From: Reticulitermes speratus
Lineage: Eukaryota > Arthropoda > Insecta > Blattodea > Rhinotermitidae
DNA length: 64,000 nt
Direction of reading: 5' to 3'
NCBI GenBank assembly: GCA_021186555.1
Contig: JAJKFL010000330.1
Span: forward strand, 24,977,444-25,041,443
The notes under the pieces are model-generated. The model saw only the letters and a program-made list of their open reading frames with translations, did no database searches and was not told the origin of the DNA. How positions within the stretch are numbered: position 1 is the first letter of the stretch; every line of letters starts with the position of its first letter. Both the position numbers and the translations under genes were made by a program. Shown piece by piece: positions 11,521 through 24,694 of this stretch.

Positions 11521-14170
11521 CCTATACAGGTGCGTGTGAGTGTGTTATATATATATATATGTATATATGTACACATGCATACAAGGCCGGTCTCACGCAA
11601 AGTGTCAGGTCTGCAGACCATACGCTATATCTGTCGCTGCCATTGTTAACTATCGTGAAGGTGATTGAGTTTAGCAAAATACTGTGAACATGCTTAGTGC
11701 ATGTCGTGTGTATTTTAGAGTACGATACTGTGTAACTAATTTGCAGATTAGCTTCGGCTACTGTTGCTCTCTTCTTTACCTGCTGTGATCCCAAACAAAC
11801 TCTCTCCATATGTTACTTAAAATCATACGTAGTGTACAAAAACATTTCGCTACTTTCCACTTCTCTGTATATTTTACTTTTTTTCATGTCTCGTTCTGTC
11901 TCTTGCTTCGTTGTGGTGGCCTCTCCATCTCGCGCCCCAAACCCCCCCCCTCCCCTTTTCCCCAACATGAAATCTCCGTCCACCACTCACAGGGATTGGT
12001 GAAATCCCAGCCATTCTTCATACGTGTTACAAAAACGGGTCCGAGAGAAAACAAACTATTGGTAAGAAGTTATTACAAGGCAAATATTATACATAAGTAC
12101 TATTCTGCTATCCTCGCTTCTGTATTTTATGTCACAGAGTTGTTTTGTGTTCAGACCTTGATATCTGGACGAAAGACCCCGTACTAAAGATTTAGATCTG
12201 CGACATTACCACTGTATTTAAGAACCGAAATGCTGATAAATACAATACAGTTCAACTCCTCACCCTGCATACGAACTCACTTTGTCCAACATATCCAAGT
12301 ATAATGCAATTCTGAAACACCAAGTAATGGGTACTTTAATTGTTACAAGCAGTCCTGCACAACCAGCAAACTTGCTCAAGCGTTAAAGCTTCTGGATTGA
12401 ATCTGGATGATGTCCGATTCGTATCTCGGTTGGGACAACGAGCAAAATACATATGCCCACAAACATTTGTGTTTTATTCTTCCCTACAATACACGTTCAA
12501 AACATTTTTTGGTCCGATAAGTACTTTGCAGATTGCGCTCAATAATCACCCAGAAACACATGCAAGTTTTCATTCAAAGTAGTCGTTAAAATTATCCGAT
12601 ATAATGTGAAATTGAAATGACTTCAGAATTCTACGCGAAGTTCTACAATGTCACATTGCATAAAAATCGGTCTATCGGTTCTCTAGTTCTCTTTTTATCA
12701 TAGCTGGATGAAGGAAAGACAGAAAGAAGCAAACTGTGATTTTAATTGGCTTTAAGCAAGGATAAAAATAAAACCAAAAGTCCAGTATTGTTTTGCGATG
12801 CTTCAGTCAGTAGGTGACTTAGGTACATTAGAAGCTCAGTCTTTATTGCAATTAGGTGATGACACACTAATATACGTCTACTGTTTCGGCTGTTTCGCTA
12901 TTTGACAGACACTTTTTTAGTCTAGTGAAATTTTAAAGTCGGATACAATAAAATTCCTTAGTTGTAAAAAGCATTATTTTTACTTACCAAGTTTAGTTTT
13001 ATCTTTAAAAAGTATCCACCAACACAAGAGTCCTAAAGTAGGCATGCAGCACGGTAAATTAAATAACGTACTTTGAAATAAAGCGTACAAAATTTTGCCC
13101 CTCACATGACATACATTGCAATTAATTGTGTCTGCCATTTCGTCCCAAAGTGCCCGTCAGCAGAAGCTCCGGATGTACCGCAGCCTGAGGCTTATTGTGC
13201 AGGAGTCTTGTCATTTAGGAAAGTAAGAATGACATCTGCGCTCAAAATTCACGGAATTTTTAGAAGACGTTCAGTAATTCCATATATTTACGTTGCTAAA
13301 ATTCATTTAATAAACCCTAAATTGTTTTAATGTGGGCATTTTTGTGCTTTATGTACAACATAAAGCAGCATAGACCGTCAAAACAACAATTCATTGAAGA
13401 AATTACATTGTTGTCTTAACTGTGGCAGCTATGTGTTTTGGCTTAATTATGTAACTGCCTGAATTGAGCACCGCAAACAATTACAAATCCGTCCATTCAA
13501 ATTGCAGTAAATTTGATAATAATACATCTTATTAATCGATAACAAACCTTGGACATGACTTTAAAATTGAGACTTAAAGTATCATGTTTTAACCTCAATG
13601 TATATAGCAACACAAGAGACTTTTTGCACATAAGTTAGCTCAATGGAAATCAGGCCGGAATGGGTATCCACATCTGCAACATTAATGGCAACAAAGTAAT
13701 TTGTTCCATAAAACCTTGTATTTGACGGTTTTTATCACTTTACTAAATTGTAATTTATTACAAAATTATACACGACTAGTTAGCCCTTTTGAACTACAAA
13801 ATAATTATTCAGTCTTACTCTTTGTTTTCTATACATAAATCTTGGAGTTTCGAAATAACAGAAAAATCTTTGTTTCCGTTCTACTTACTTTACATTACTG
13901 GACTCAGTACATAATTAGATATCACACAGACACCTTCCTTTAGTACCACAAATACTAAAATTCAATACGTAATATTATAACATATACTTTAAAGTGTCCG
14001 ACGATTACACACACTTTTCCGAAGAACAACAGTATTGAGATATGTGGATTATGTGAAAACGTGGAACACTGAATTACTAAAATAGGCCTACGAAGAATTC
14101 TGTTTTTCCATCGAAAAGTGATATATTGCTAATAACCATACATGCACGAAGTTTAGATGTAAATAAAAAT
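11521..14170. other. Unannotated AT-rich DNA
   Basis: A short TA-rich repeat lies at about 11544-11570 and a C-run near 11943. No supported gene; frames at 11810-12187 and 13106-13330 look like chance. Confidence 0.45.
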
Positions 14171-14729
14171 TGTGGCAACACATGCCACAGACAAACGAGC
14201 TAGTGCCACAGTCAGCCTGTGGACATGATCCTGTGGCAGCACATGTCGTAGACAAACAAGCTAGTGCCACAGTCAGCCTGTGGACATGATCCTGTGGCAG
14301 CATATGCCGTAGACAAACGAGCTAGTGCCACAGTCAGCCTGTAAACATGATCCTGTGGCAGCACATGCCGTAGACAAACGAGCTAGTGCCACAGTCAGCC
14401 TGTGGACATGATCCTGTGGCAGCACATGTCGTAGACAAAAGAGCTAGTGCCACAGTCAGCCTGTGGACATGATCCTGTGGCAGCATATGCCGTAGACAAA
14501 CGAGGTAGTGCCACAGTCAGCCTGTGGACATGATCCTGTGGCAGCACATGCCGTAGACAAACGAGCTAGTGCCACAGTCAGCCTGTGGACATGATCCTGT
14601 GGCAGCACATGCCGTAGACAAGCGAGCTAGTGCCACTGTCACGCCTGTGGACATGATGCTGTGGCAGCACATGCCGTATACAAAAGAGCTAGTGCCACAA
14701 TCAGCCTGTGGACATGATCCTGTGGCAGA
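14171..14729. repeat. 61-bp minisatellite, about 9 units
   Basis: Units start at 14171 and then every 61 bp (14232, 14293, 14354, 14415, 14476, 14537, 14598, with one extra base in the ninth). Each contains ccacagtcagcctgtgg, a 6-bp stem hairpin, and gatcctgtggcagcacatg. Units differ by only a few bases, so the array is recent or homogenised. Open frames across it come from periodicity. Confidence 0.95.
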
Positions 14730-15334
14730 CCCACATCATTGTCTTGTTCAACATCCGTCCACTTCCGCGTGTTTCATAAAGGTTTCATGACATGAAGCAC
14801 TTTACGGTGAAGGGTTCATAAACACTTCGCCAAGCTCCCAAGCTGGAGGACAGATTATCGACTGTCCATGACACTTCATATTCAGCACATTCTCGGCTAC
14901 CATCCATCAGCTATTTGAAGCCAAGCCATGAATCAGTTGATGCAGAAATATACTGCAGAAACACCCTTACAATTTCTGCAATTCGCTGAAACCGTAACGA
15001 CCAATCGTCTACGTGTATTACCGAAACCTTAATTATTATGAAATAAATTTCACATCCCTTTGTCTAATTTTCCTTTAAACCATTCCATTATTACGCTGTT
15101 CAATCATCGTTCCATTTCCTTATTAATTTTCTTGGCGTTGCGTGACTGAAAACAAAATGATGGCATGCTTGCTTACGTTGCGATGTGAACTACGGGTCAA
15201 TGGGAATAACTGTTCTATAAGGAAGTCTTTGTAACTTTTCGAGCTCTTCGTACCAGGACACAAATATTCGCCATTAGATATCCACACAATAAGAAATGCC
15301 TCCATAATTGTATTTACTTTTAATTTTCCTGAAG
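14730..15334. other. No recognised feature
   Basis: Unique-looking sequence with no supported gene. Confidence 0.4.
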
Positions 15335-15347
15335 TTAATATAACTGC

Positions 15348-15633
15348 GGGGGCACGCGGTGGCGCAGTTGGTTGAGGCACTGCGCTACAAACCGGAACGT
15401 CGCGGGTTCGATTCCCGATGGTGTCACTGGAATCATTTCGGTCGCACTATGGCCCTGGGGTAGACTCAGCCTCTAACAGAAATGAGTACCAGGAATCTTT
15501 CCTGGGGGGGTTAAGGCGGTCGGTGCGTAGGGCTGACAACCTTACCACCTTCATGTGCCGATTGTCTAAAAATCTGTGAGCCTCAACCTCCTGGGACCTT
15601 AAGGGCCTGTCCAGGCCTGTAATGGGGTTGCTT
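15348..15633 (+). repeat. Intact tRNA-derived SINE, family B
   Basis: Head with A box (tggcgcagttggttgaggc) and B box (ggttcgattccc near 15404-15415), then the family B body ending ccaggcctgtaatgg. Perfect 13-bp target-site duplications ttaatataactgc flank it (15335-15347 and 15634-15646), which defines the boundaries and shows LINE-type retroposition. Confidence 0.93.
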
Positions 15634-15646
15634 TTAATATAACTGC

Positions 15647-16396
15647 AGTCACTGTCACAATTTTGCTTGTTATTCTACCGTTTGTCAGAAAAAGCTTATA
15701 ACTTAAAAGTGGATAGTTTTTTTTAAATACTTCTTTCCCTGCTCAGGAGTTTAACAAAAAACAGAGTATAAAATAATATGCAATCACGTCTTTCAGCCCC
15801 CACCATTCATGCTCATGACAAACACGACCATCCCATCAGACACTCTTGATCGGCCGACATACTCTAATTAATAATCAATAGTCGTTACTGTGTTCATTAT
15901 GTTTCCTTGTAGGCAACCCCAAGGTACCTCAAAGACATTACGACTTTCCTGTATGTAACCCTACTTCGAGCCAGCATTTCAACACTGAAACCCATAATAT
16001 ATTTATCTCTCTGTTTTATAATGGTAGCCGCTGGGTTATTATTGATAAGTACAAAAAACGTTGTATGGTGACAGATTATGGAATACATCGTTAAAGAACT
16101 CCAAAGAGAATTATAATCATCGAGAAATTGGTTGCTTATATCAAGTAGCCATGTCTTGGATATCATTAATATCTTCAAAAATAAGTTTAGGAAATAATTC
16201 ATGATATTTATTACATTACTAATTTAAATTAAGCTTATAGAAATATTTGTAATTCGCTTTTATACATTATCAATACAATTTATTTACGTACAAAAAAGGC
16301 TGTGTAGAAATTGTAGGCTTGTTCTTTACAAAAGTATATTTTACTCTTATCAATCTTACAGTCACAGCTATCACATTCACTTGTAATACGTAATCA
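15647..16396. other. Unannotated AT-rich DNA
   Basis: The 101-codon minus-strand frame 15897-16202 has no recognisable motif and is probably chance. Confidence 0.4.
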
Positions 16397-16433
16397 GGCT
16401 ACCGGTTTCAGCTCAAAGAGCCATCATCAGGCC
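16397..16433 (-). ncRNA. Hammerhead-ribozyme-like core A
   Basis: On the minus strand: GGC (outer stem I), CTGATGA, a spare T, GGCTC with loop TTT and GAGCT (stem II), GAAA running into the palindrome ACCGGT (stem III), A at the expected cleavage position, then GCC closing stem I. All boxes and pairings of a minimal hammerhead with a very short stem III are present. Activity is untested. Confidence 0.55.
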
Positions 16434-18478
16434 ATGACACAAAACTATGAAAATTAGAAACTCCATACATTTGGTAAGTGAAAGGTCTCTCTCTTTTACA
16501 GTTATATACATAAAATGTATATCGATGTCTAAATGTACTGCCTAAGAGAAGTAGATGTTAAAATGTAAATATAAAATATGTAAATATAAAAAATGTAAGT
16601 ATAAAAATGTAGATACAAAAATGGAGTCAGACCGTAAAGGTGTGGATATATGCGGCAGTACTAATGTAAAAAACCAGTGTCAATCCTGTACGTTACAGAT
16701 GGATCTTCGTGCAAACGGATAAACTGTTCTTAAACTAGACCACTTGTATACATTTTTCTTGCACTCCAGGTATTTTATGTACTATTAACGCACCTACGAA
16801 AAACTAGGTTTTATTTTGTGTGGATACCTTACCTATAAATTACAAACCAATTTTTACTAACTAATAATGTAAACAGAATTTTGTACTAATAAACCAAATG
16901 ATTAGCATAAAAAAGATACTTACAGGAGTCTGAGCATTAAGTCACCTAGTTTTTGTTTTGTATACTTTAACAGTACTACTGCACTTACTGTCGACTGTCG
17001 TACTGTCTTACGGTCAAGCGTTATATAGGGTTAGTGGTATTAGCCAAATGACTCTCTTTTTATGATCGTGTCAAATGTCGTGTTCTTTACACCTTATGAC
17101 CAAAAATCGAGAAATACTTGATTTATCAGCGATTAAGCTCTGTCTTCAATTCCCCTTTCATAAGAATCCATGCGAATTGCAACAGCCTTTCTCTAGATCA
17201 TGCTGAACGCCTCTACTTGCCGTGCAAGTACCTTGAGTTATCATAACACAATATTTCACGGCCTTCAAGCCACACACATCTGCTACTCTGCTCGGCTTCA
17301 CACTAGCTCATAACTTTAACTTGTGTTTGGATCCGCACCTGTTTCGCTCCACCAGCGACACTGTACTGCCTCAACTCGAGAAAACTGTTTTGTTGCTGAA
17401 TTTTGGTTTTTATATACTTCATCCATTATTTAACACATCTGTATTAGATACATGTTTCGTAACAAACTTGTTGATACCATGCTCATGTAAGGTGAGTGAA
17501 AAGTACTGAGAAGAAAGCGATCGTGGTATATTTTATAAAAATTTCTGGATACCCATTATGCTTCGGTGAATAGCTGTATGCTAACTAAAGCATGTTGGAC
17601 GCATTACCGTTAGGACCAAAATCTTCGGTTGGCTTAGGGGACAATCACGCCTAATAAGCCACCCACCTTATACGAAACCGAATTTGTCTAGTTTTCCTCA
17701 TGTTACTCAATTCTGCAAAAAAATTCCGAACAATCACCAGAACGACTATAGTCCTCCATTGACAATATGAACTAAGAAAGCTGACATTTCAGAAGCTGTA
17801 TAATTTTCGTAGAAAATATGCGATTCAAGGACAGCTTAAGACTCGACAAACTCCGGAAACCTGTACACTATACTGGACGCACAGCTTTCAAAATCAGGTC
17901 AACTGCACAGGAAAATGAGTTACATCTAATTACTGTATGTCATTTTGTCAGAACACACAAAGAGTTGCCTTTATTTTTTGACTGCCCCTGTAGAGTATCG
18001 TTCTCAGTAGCAAACAGTAAGTTCAGAATTATTTGTTAGGTGCAGAGTGGGGTGGAGATGAATTTGAAGCCGGTCACTTGGAAACGAAGCTCTGAAAGGA
18101 AAAATATAACTGAAAAAGTTCTAAAGATATGGGCTGTGCCATTGAGACTTACGTACATGGCCGTGTCTTGGAATAGGCGTTGAGAGCCGCTTTCTTGGCG
18201 ATATTTTACAAATGTTTAGATTATTTTGTTATAGAGTACTAAAGCCAATGAACTTTTTACTGCAACCAATCAATCTAGAAGAAAATATTAGCCCCTGAAT
18301 TAACACAGTGATGAAAGAAATACTGTGTGAAGGACGAATGGTTTATTATTTTAGATGTGGAAGTCTATTGGCATTTTAAGTTTATATTTCGGAGTTGGTC
18401 TGTGTCACTGAAATGAAACCACGGCAACTTTCTTAAATGCTGATTCAAAAATCCTGCAGGCCTAGTTCAGTCTGTGAT

Positions 18479-18479
<1 letters not shown>
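16434..18479. other. Unannotated AT-rich DNA
   Basis: Degenerate repeats of an aaatgtaaatataa type lie at about 16555-16622. No supported gene. Confidence 0.45.
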
Positions 18480-18534
<55 letters not shown>

Positions 18535-18539
18535 TAATA
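18480..18539. repeat. (AAT)n microsatellite
   Basis: About 19 nearly uninterrupted AAT units. Confidence 0.95.
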
Positions 18540-19889
18540 GACCAATAAATAACTTCAAACTCTGTCATTATATTTAACTATGTTATTCGTTATTAATTTG
18601 TGCATTAGTATTCCTTAGTTTATCTAAGGGCTCTGTCTAACCGCAAAGGCTACCGAGTGCCTGAAAAACATGCAATTATGCATTCCCAATCGAGTATGAC
18701 ATGGAATGAAGCAACCGTGCCTACTTGTCGGGGTCGCTGAGAAAAGCACGAGAATCTAAGTCCGAATGGCTGCTCTTCGGGCAAGAATAAAACCCTGTAC
18801 TTCCAAACTGCAACGCAGCGTAAACTCTCAACAAAGGAACTGCGTTGATTCGTATTCTAGCATTCAAAAAGTTTCGGTTTCTATCCCAAAAGCTGATGTC
18901 ATGACACCATAGAGTACATTAAGAAGTATGTCAGTATAGTGTCAATCGATACGATACTGCGGACAATGGCCGACGTCCATAATATTCGCACAATGAAGCT
19001 ATGTTTCTGATAACACTGTGCTGTAGAGCTTTAATTTGAGATTAGACACCTGGTGTTCGTATTTGGAAGTGAGTTTGATACAGGAGTTAGAGGACTTTAA
19101 AAGTGCCTGAACCTGTTTGCTGTGCAGTTGATACAGGAACAGACAAGTGCGGCAGAGTGTCAGCTATAACTGAGCTATATCTCGACACTCCCCAGTAAGG
19201 GACCGCCACGCTAAACTAGTACACGTGTGTTTACAGTAACAAAATGTTGATGGCCACACAGAATTTATTTACTCACAACCCACAACAGACATCTTCTTTC
19301 CCGTAAAAGAGACACGTATATATGTACTATATTTTCCATGTTGCACCTCCAAATTTTTCATTTACATATAGTCATAATTTGAAGACTTTATAATTACTGC
19401 CGGTCCTTCAAAGTAATCTGTCGTCACGTATTAAGATGCAGTGTCTTCAAACCTTATTGCGTTCTTGTTTGTCTTCTAATTCTGTGACTTGTGCCCTTAT
19501 TACATGAAAGCTCTAGAAAAAGGGGACAGCTTCATCAAACGTATTATAGGTAATGCGTTTTATAATTATATACTATAATATACTTTTACTTTATGTAAAA
19601 GCAGACATGGTTTAACGTATATAGAAATTGTTATGACTCGGGAACTGTCTGGCACCAAGCACGCTCGCATTTCGACAGAGCTCTAGACCGTATTCTTGGT
19701 CATTCGTGATTGTTAGCTTTATTTCGTTTAACCGAGACAAACTGCAGGTGAATTCCGGATGCTCTATTGACGTAGGCCTCTACAAGTGTTTCGCTTTTGC
19801 TTATGAACGGAAAGGCTACGACAAAATTTCTGGTCATGTTAGTTTACGTCTGTCCTCATTTCTGTGTCCACATGCATTTTAATGCAGTA
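18540..19889. other. No recognised feature
   Basis: No gene or repeat family identified over about 1.3 kb. Confidence 0.4.
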
Positions 19890-20243
19890 TAGAACAGCAC
19901 ACACGGGATCGGAAAATATTAAGAAGACATGTGGTCCAATAAAAGATCAAAAGGGTGGAGAATCCGAACTAATGATTAATTGCAGGTTATGCGTTGGAGA
20001 ACCAAATATTTTAACAATAAAAGCAATAAGAATAGGATGGGCTGGCCATATAGTAAGAATGTCTAACGATAGGTCCGTAAAGAAAGTATTTTTGGGGAAA
20101 CCAGACGGAAGAAGAAAAGCAGAAAGACAAAATGAAGGTGGCTAGATTGTATTGAGAATAATCTAATATCGATGGGTGTCAAGAGATTCAGGAAGAAAGC
20201 AGAAGAGAGATCTTCATGGGCTACCATTCTGAGGGGGCACTAG
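19890..20243 (+). pseudogene. Non-LTR retrotransposon pol C-terminus (family c), frameshifted
   Basis: The frame at 19864-20145 carries IGWAGHIVRMSNDRSVKKVF and GKPDGRRKA, the conserved WAGH-H/RM and basic GRP-type tail of insect endonuclease-reverse transcriptases. A frameshift near 20130-20138 moves the continuation (RWLDCIENNLISMGV, then a Trp-containing end) to another frame, ending at tag 20241-20243. An AAGAAGAA-type tail follows at about 20264-20278, as expected for a 3' end. 5'-truncated and dead. Confidence 0.85.
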
Positions 20244-20279
20244 TTAAAATGTAAGGACCGAATGCCAAAGAAGAAGAAT

Positions 20280-21242
20280 ATAACAGAATGGAAAGCAGAG
20301 ACAATTAATAAAAATATGCACTTAAGAGCATTCATAAGGGAAACACATTATCTTTATTTATTCAAACAAAAATTTTATCGGTTGAACCAGCAAAAGGTTA
20401 TTAATTTGCTTATATTACACTTAGGTTATGTATTACTAGCTTCTTGGTTTGCATGAACTATGGGTCAAATGCAGGAATAGCTGCGTTTTATGGAAAACTA
20501 AGGATACAACTTCGTCAGAGTCTTTGCATTTTGGTTTTCATTTTGACTCTTTTTTGGGCAAGTGAAACCTTTCACGTCTACACGAAGCAGAGTCAGCTTA
20601 TCAGGCCAATATGACACGTATTGTTCAGAAATATGTATAATCCATTCGAGTATATCCTTTTCCGCAATACACTTAAGTCGGAGCAAACTGGACTTTCCAC
20701 AAGTACAGAGCTGATTTACTATTTGTCATACGGAATTTGTGTACGAACCCATATTAAAATTCATGGCTAGACCATTTTGCTTAAAAAATGACATGTTTCT
20801 ACAGTAACGTATGAGTACTAAGGGGAGTTCTTAGAGTTTTCTTTGTATTAAATGATCGATTTAAAAAGAAACTTGTTACAGCAATAAAATATTGGACGTC
20901 TCCCGATATCTCGTGCTTCATATTTTCTATAATAAACAATATTTATATTGTAGACAAACGAGTTTCTGGGCTAGGAGCGACTCATACTCCACCGCGCAGA
21001 AACTTTATAGTCGCTGTTAGGTAAATATCTCTTTGATAAATAGGACAACACACCGTTCGGTGGTAGAGAAACGAATATTTTAAACACGACAAACTTTAAT
21101 TTCAGAGGTGTTCTTCAATAAATTGAAGAATATAATATTAGTTTGTCTCTACAGGCTGAACAATTTCCAAATAATACACACATGTATACATAGCCTGCTC
21201 CACAACAATGACAAGAATAATAATTCTGTCAATGAGTCAAGA

Positions 21243-21246
<4 letters not shown>
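20280..21246. other. No recognised feature
   Basis: AT-rich DNA; short frames only. Confidence 0.4.

Positions 21247-21272
<26 letters not shown>
21247..21272. repeat. (AAT)n microsatellite, left of SINE
   Basis: About nine AAT units followed by aaacgtaaa. The right flank of the adjacent SINE has the same AAT run followed by aaacacaaa. Confidence 0.9.
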
Positions 21273-21274
<2 letters not shown>

Positions 21275-21284
21275 CGTAAAGGTA

Positions 21285-21560
21285 AATTTCACCCTAAAAC
21301 GGGCCATGAAGGCCCAGAGGGGGAATAGAGGTATAGCTCTACTCTTTCTTTAACAGTGGCACTAGATGGGGTGGCTGGCCAACTCCACGACCCGGCCGCT
21401 CTACCCCCGGGAATGAGACCTGTTACCCATTGTGTAGAAGGCTGGGTGGGCCCCAGGGCCCGTCTGGACAGCTGCGAAAAATCTCGCCCCCACAGGGATT
21501 CAATCCCCAGACCGTACAGACCGTATCGAGTCGCTATATTGACTACGCTATACCGTCCCA
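21285..21560 (-). repeat. SINE family D, copy 3 (well preserved)
   Basis: On the minus strand it starts with a tRNA-like head (tatagcgtagtcaatatagcg region) and a B box (gggattcaatcccc on the plus strand, near 21497-21510). The GC-rich body and the gggccttcatggcccg 3' part follow. It is embedded between two AAT runs. Open frames on both strands are by-products. Confidence 0.88.
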
Positions 21561-21561
21561 C

Positions 21562-21600
<39 letters not shown>
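21561..21600. repeat. (AAT)n microsatellite, right of SINE
   Basis: About 13 AAT units next to the SINE head. Confidence 0.9.
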
Positions 21601-22639
21601 CACAAAACTTGCTTCCTGGTAGGTGTAGCAATACCATTGGATAAGAATGTAATAAAAAGGGCAGCTAAAAATAAACTCAAATACAAAAATTTGAGTATAG
21701 TAATTCAATGAATGTGAAACATAAAAAGCTTTATTGTACCAGTAATCACTGGGGCCACAAGAATTGACACTAAAGAGGTCCAATGTATGTGGAAATAACA
21801 AGAGGAAAACACAAAACAGATTTTGCAAAAAAACACAGCTATACTGGGAATATCATACACTAAGAAAGAAAGTGCTACAACCTTAAACTTGAAGCCTGAG
21901 TAGTGATGTGCACCATTGATTCCAGAGGATAGTTGGACATGCGCTTGTAATAAGTCACCATGCACAACAGGTCACACGTACACTCTGCATTGTGTAGGTT
22001 GCAACGTTATTGCGTAAGAGCAATAGACCATTATACAAATTGGATATATTACAGAATACTTTAATATTAAACCGAAAGACTGTGGTTGTCACACTTTGAC
22101 ACTGTTTTGGAGCATAAATTACGTTGGAGGCAGAAGCGAAGTATGAATGTTTATTCACGAATGAGGAAGCATCAGCGTACAACATACTGCAGCACAAATC
22201 AGATGTCTTCACATCTGAAACGTGTGTATTTCAACGTGTAAGATTAATTCAAATTATAACTTTAGTCAGTTCTATGGAAAATCCAGAACGACGTGAAATT
22301 ACAGGAGCGTATCGTATTAAGGCAACCGCACACAAAGTTTCACGAAGAGCTGAGTGAAGCTTCGAATTGCAACATCAAGGCAACTCTTGTGAAAATAATT
22401 TCTGTTGCTTTCTGAATATTCAATTCCGCTTGGGTGTGAAATTTTATACTCATCTGAAGAGGAGCCAAAGATCGAAGTTTTCTGAAACCAGTGCGAGGAG
22501 GCGAAAATCTGGAGTTGAAGTAACAGGAGATTTTTGAAAAATATAAAACGAGGAGATACGTAATATTTACTGTTCCCTCTCTTAGTAAGGGTGGTTAAAG
22601 TAAGAAGCTACAGGGGAGCCAGAAAGTAGTTCTTGGTTG
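21601..22639. other. No recognised feature
   Basis: Several 60-90 codon frames on both strands with no family resemblance. Confidence 0.4.
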
Positions 22640-22925
22640 CCAGATAGGCAGAGTGTGTTACGTATGAAAGAGAAGAGAAATGCATACAGGATTTGGTGGG
22701 GAAACCTGAAGAAAGAGACAATTCGGAAGAACTGGGACTAGAGATGAGGAAAATACTGCATTGGACATTACAGAAATAGAAAGGATGGGTGTGCACTAAA
22801 TATGTCTGATTCAAATTAGAGGGAATTAGTTGGCGCTTTTGAGCACGGTGTTGAACGTTTGTGTTCCATAGAGGGCAGGGAATTTCTTGACAGCTGAGAA
22901 ACTACTATTAGGGCTTCAGTACTTA
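22640..22925 (+). pseudogene. Non-LTR pol tail remnant (family a), copy 1
   Basis: A run reading EKRNAYRIWWGNLKKE, parallel to NAYR-VGKPEGKRPLGRP tails I remember from cockroach/termite elements, is followed after several stops by HGVERLCS/VLNVCVP-type text. The shared 3' end gcagggaatttcttgacag closes it. It lines up block by block with 59855-60190. Confidence 0.7.
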
Positions 22926-24040
22926 CAGTTAGGTGGTTAGTTGGTTAGTTAGTTACGTAAGAATGACTGATTCGTGCATCATCGACAGCAAACCAGAAAT
23001 CCATATGACAATGTGTTTGGAAACGTTGAGATGTTTATGAAGGAAATAATTGGCACACGGGTGCCTACATGGAGAAAGAGTAAATATTCAGAGATATGAG
23101 GCAACAGAAATACATTTTAATGATACAGATTGCGTTCAGAGGAAACTCCAAGAAAGGGCGTTTCTTGTGATCATCAGCTGCATGTTATATTGAGCAATTT
23201 GTTATCGTTAAGTCTGGTGGGAAAACACGTAATAAATATTTTCTCTTACGGCCTTCCTCCAGAAAAGAAATGTAAAGATAATGAATTCAGAATACTTGAC
23301 AAAGAGTTTTAAAAATGTATGCTTCAGTATTTAACATGTCAATCTGAAGAACAAGACAATTAAAATTAACCAAAAACTAAATTTCCCCTCCGAAGTTTCG
23401 TGCGACGACTGGTAAATTGCTGAATGGAACACAAAGTAATCTATATAAATATATGTCCGTAATATACCGTTCGTCTGAACTTTTTATGCAATCCGAATGT
23501 GTGTTATGGTGTTTACTGGATTCCTGAACAAGATGACTCTAATTCTGGTAATTATATCATATTCTTTAAAGGCCCATTTTAATATCATCCTCCACCTACG
23601 TAGTCTCCCAAGTGGTTTCTTCTTTTAAGTTTTCACGACCAAAGTTTTGAATAGGTTTCTCCGTTTTACTACAGGGTGTAGAAGTTATTATAGACAAATT
23701 TTTCAGTTGAATTAACTGGCCCATAAACTATGTCTTTCATAATATTTGAAATAATATTAATATCAAATTACACAACATTTTAGTCTTCAGCTGCTCTAAG
23801 ACATTATGAAGTAAAGTTTTGAAACCTTAATGCTTCCAAGCTCATTAACAGAACGGAGCTTTCCAGAGAGATGGCATTTGAGATGAGTGCTGAAAGTAGT
23901 AAGGGGAGGTGTCACCGCTTGTTAACTACTGTTGACATTACAGGATGACGGCCTCGAGTGACAGAGAATTCCTTTCCCACTAAACATCTTCTACCTCTCC
24001 GTTCTTTAGTGTTTACTCTGCTCTCTTCTATCCACATACT
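22926..24040. other. No recognised feature
   Basis: A short ttagttggttagttagtta run follows the previous remnant at about 22935. Otherwise nothing identified. Confidence 0.4.
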
Positions 24041-24210
24041 ACCACCACCACCGCCACCACCGCCGCCACCACCACCACCAACACCACCGCCACCGCCGCC
24101 GCCGCCACCACCGCCACCGCCGCCGCCGCCACCACCGCCACCGCCACCACGGCCACAGCCACCACTACCACCACCACCACCACCACCACCACCACCACCA
24201 CACCACCACC
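24041..24210. repeat. (CCA/CCG)n triplet tract
   Basis: About 170 bp of CCA and CCG triplets with two small interruptions. It yields poly-Pro on the plus strand and poly-Gly on the minus strand, but neither is credible protein. The minus strand is a regular GGN repeat with potential for two-tetrad G-quadruplexes. Confidence 0.95.
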
Positions 24211-24694
24211 GTAATGCCAAAATTTACGTCAGAGCAACTTAATGTCTTCGTTTTGGGAGCTAATTTAAGACACTTTCGTTGCTGATCCTACGAGCTTATA
24301 AAAGACATAAAAATTCCGAAATTTTTCAACAGCACAAATCTCATTGAATAGCGTCACTGTGGATCTATCCAGCTGACTTAGAGTCTTACTATAACAATGT
24401 ACGGTTTTCTTCTCTCAGCAGATTCCAACAATTTTATATTTACTTAACTGATTTACAAGAAACACGCACAATTCTAACCCTTTCCGCTATGTTTTGTGTG
24501 GTCCTGGAATCAACTTGCACTGTTACATAAACAGGAGTATTTTCTCTTTTCCATGAATGCACTTAACACGTATATGGAGGTATGCATGGGAGTACAATTG
24601 CGGTGTAGGTAAGAATTAGCCCTCTGAAGCTCAGTGTTTACTTTATGTACTAAAAGATTTAACACTAGACGTTCTACGCCCTGCTCACGGATCG
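24211..24694. other. No recognised feature
   Basis: Nothing identified. Confidence 0.4.

Noticed and set aside
14569..14790. Repetitive frame in the minisatellite
   Set aside because: Three 61-bp units make 183 bp, so frames recur by periodicity; no start context or flanking coding sequence.
15348..15420. tRNA gene with A and B boxes
   Set aside because: The boxes belong to a SINE head: a long non-tRNA body and target duplications follow, and no acceptor stem closes. The same holds for 7939, 41224, 43773, 58182 and 63757.
23912..24242. Long poly-Gly and poly-Pro frames on opposite strands
   Set aside because: They are direct translations of the CCA/CCG microsatellite; no flanking protein-like sequence.
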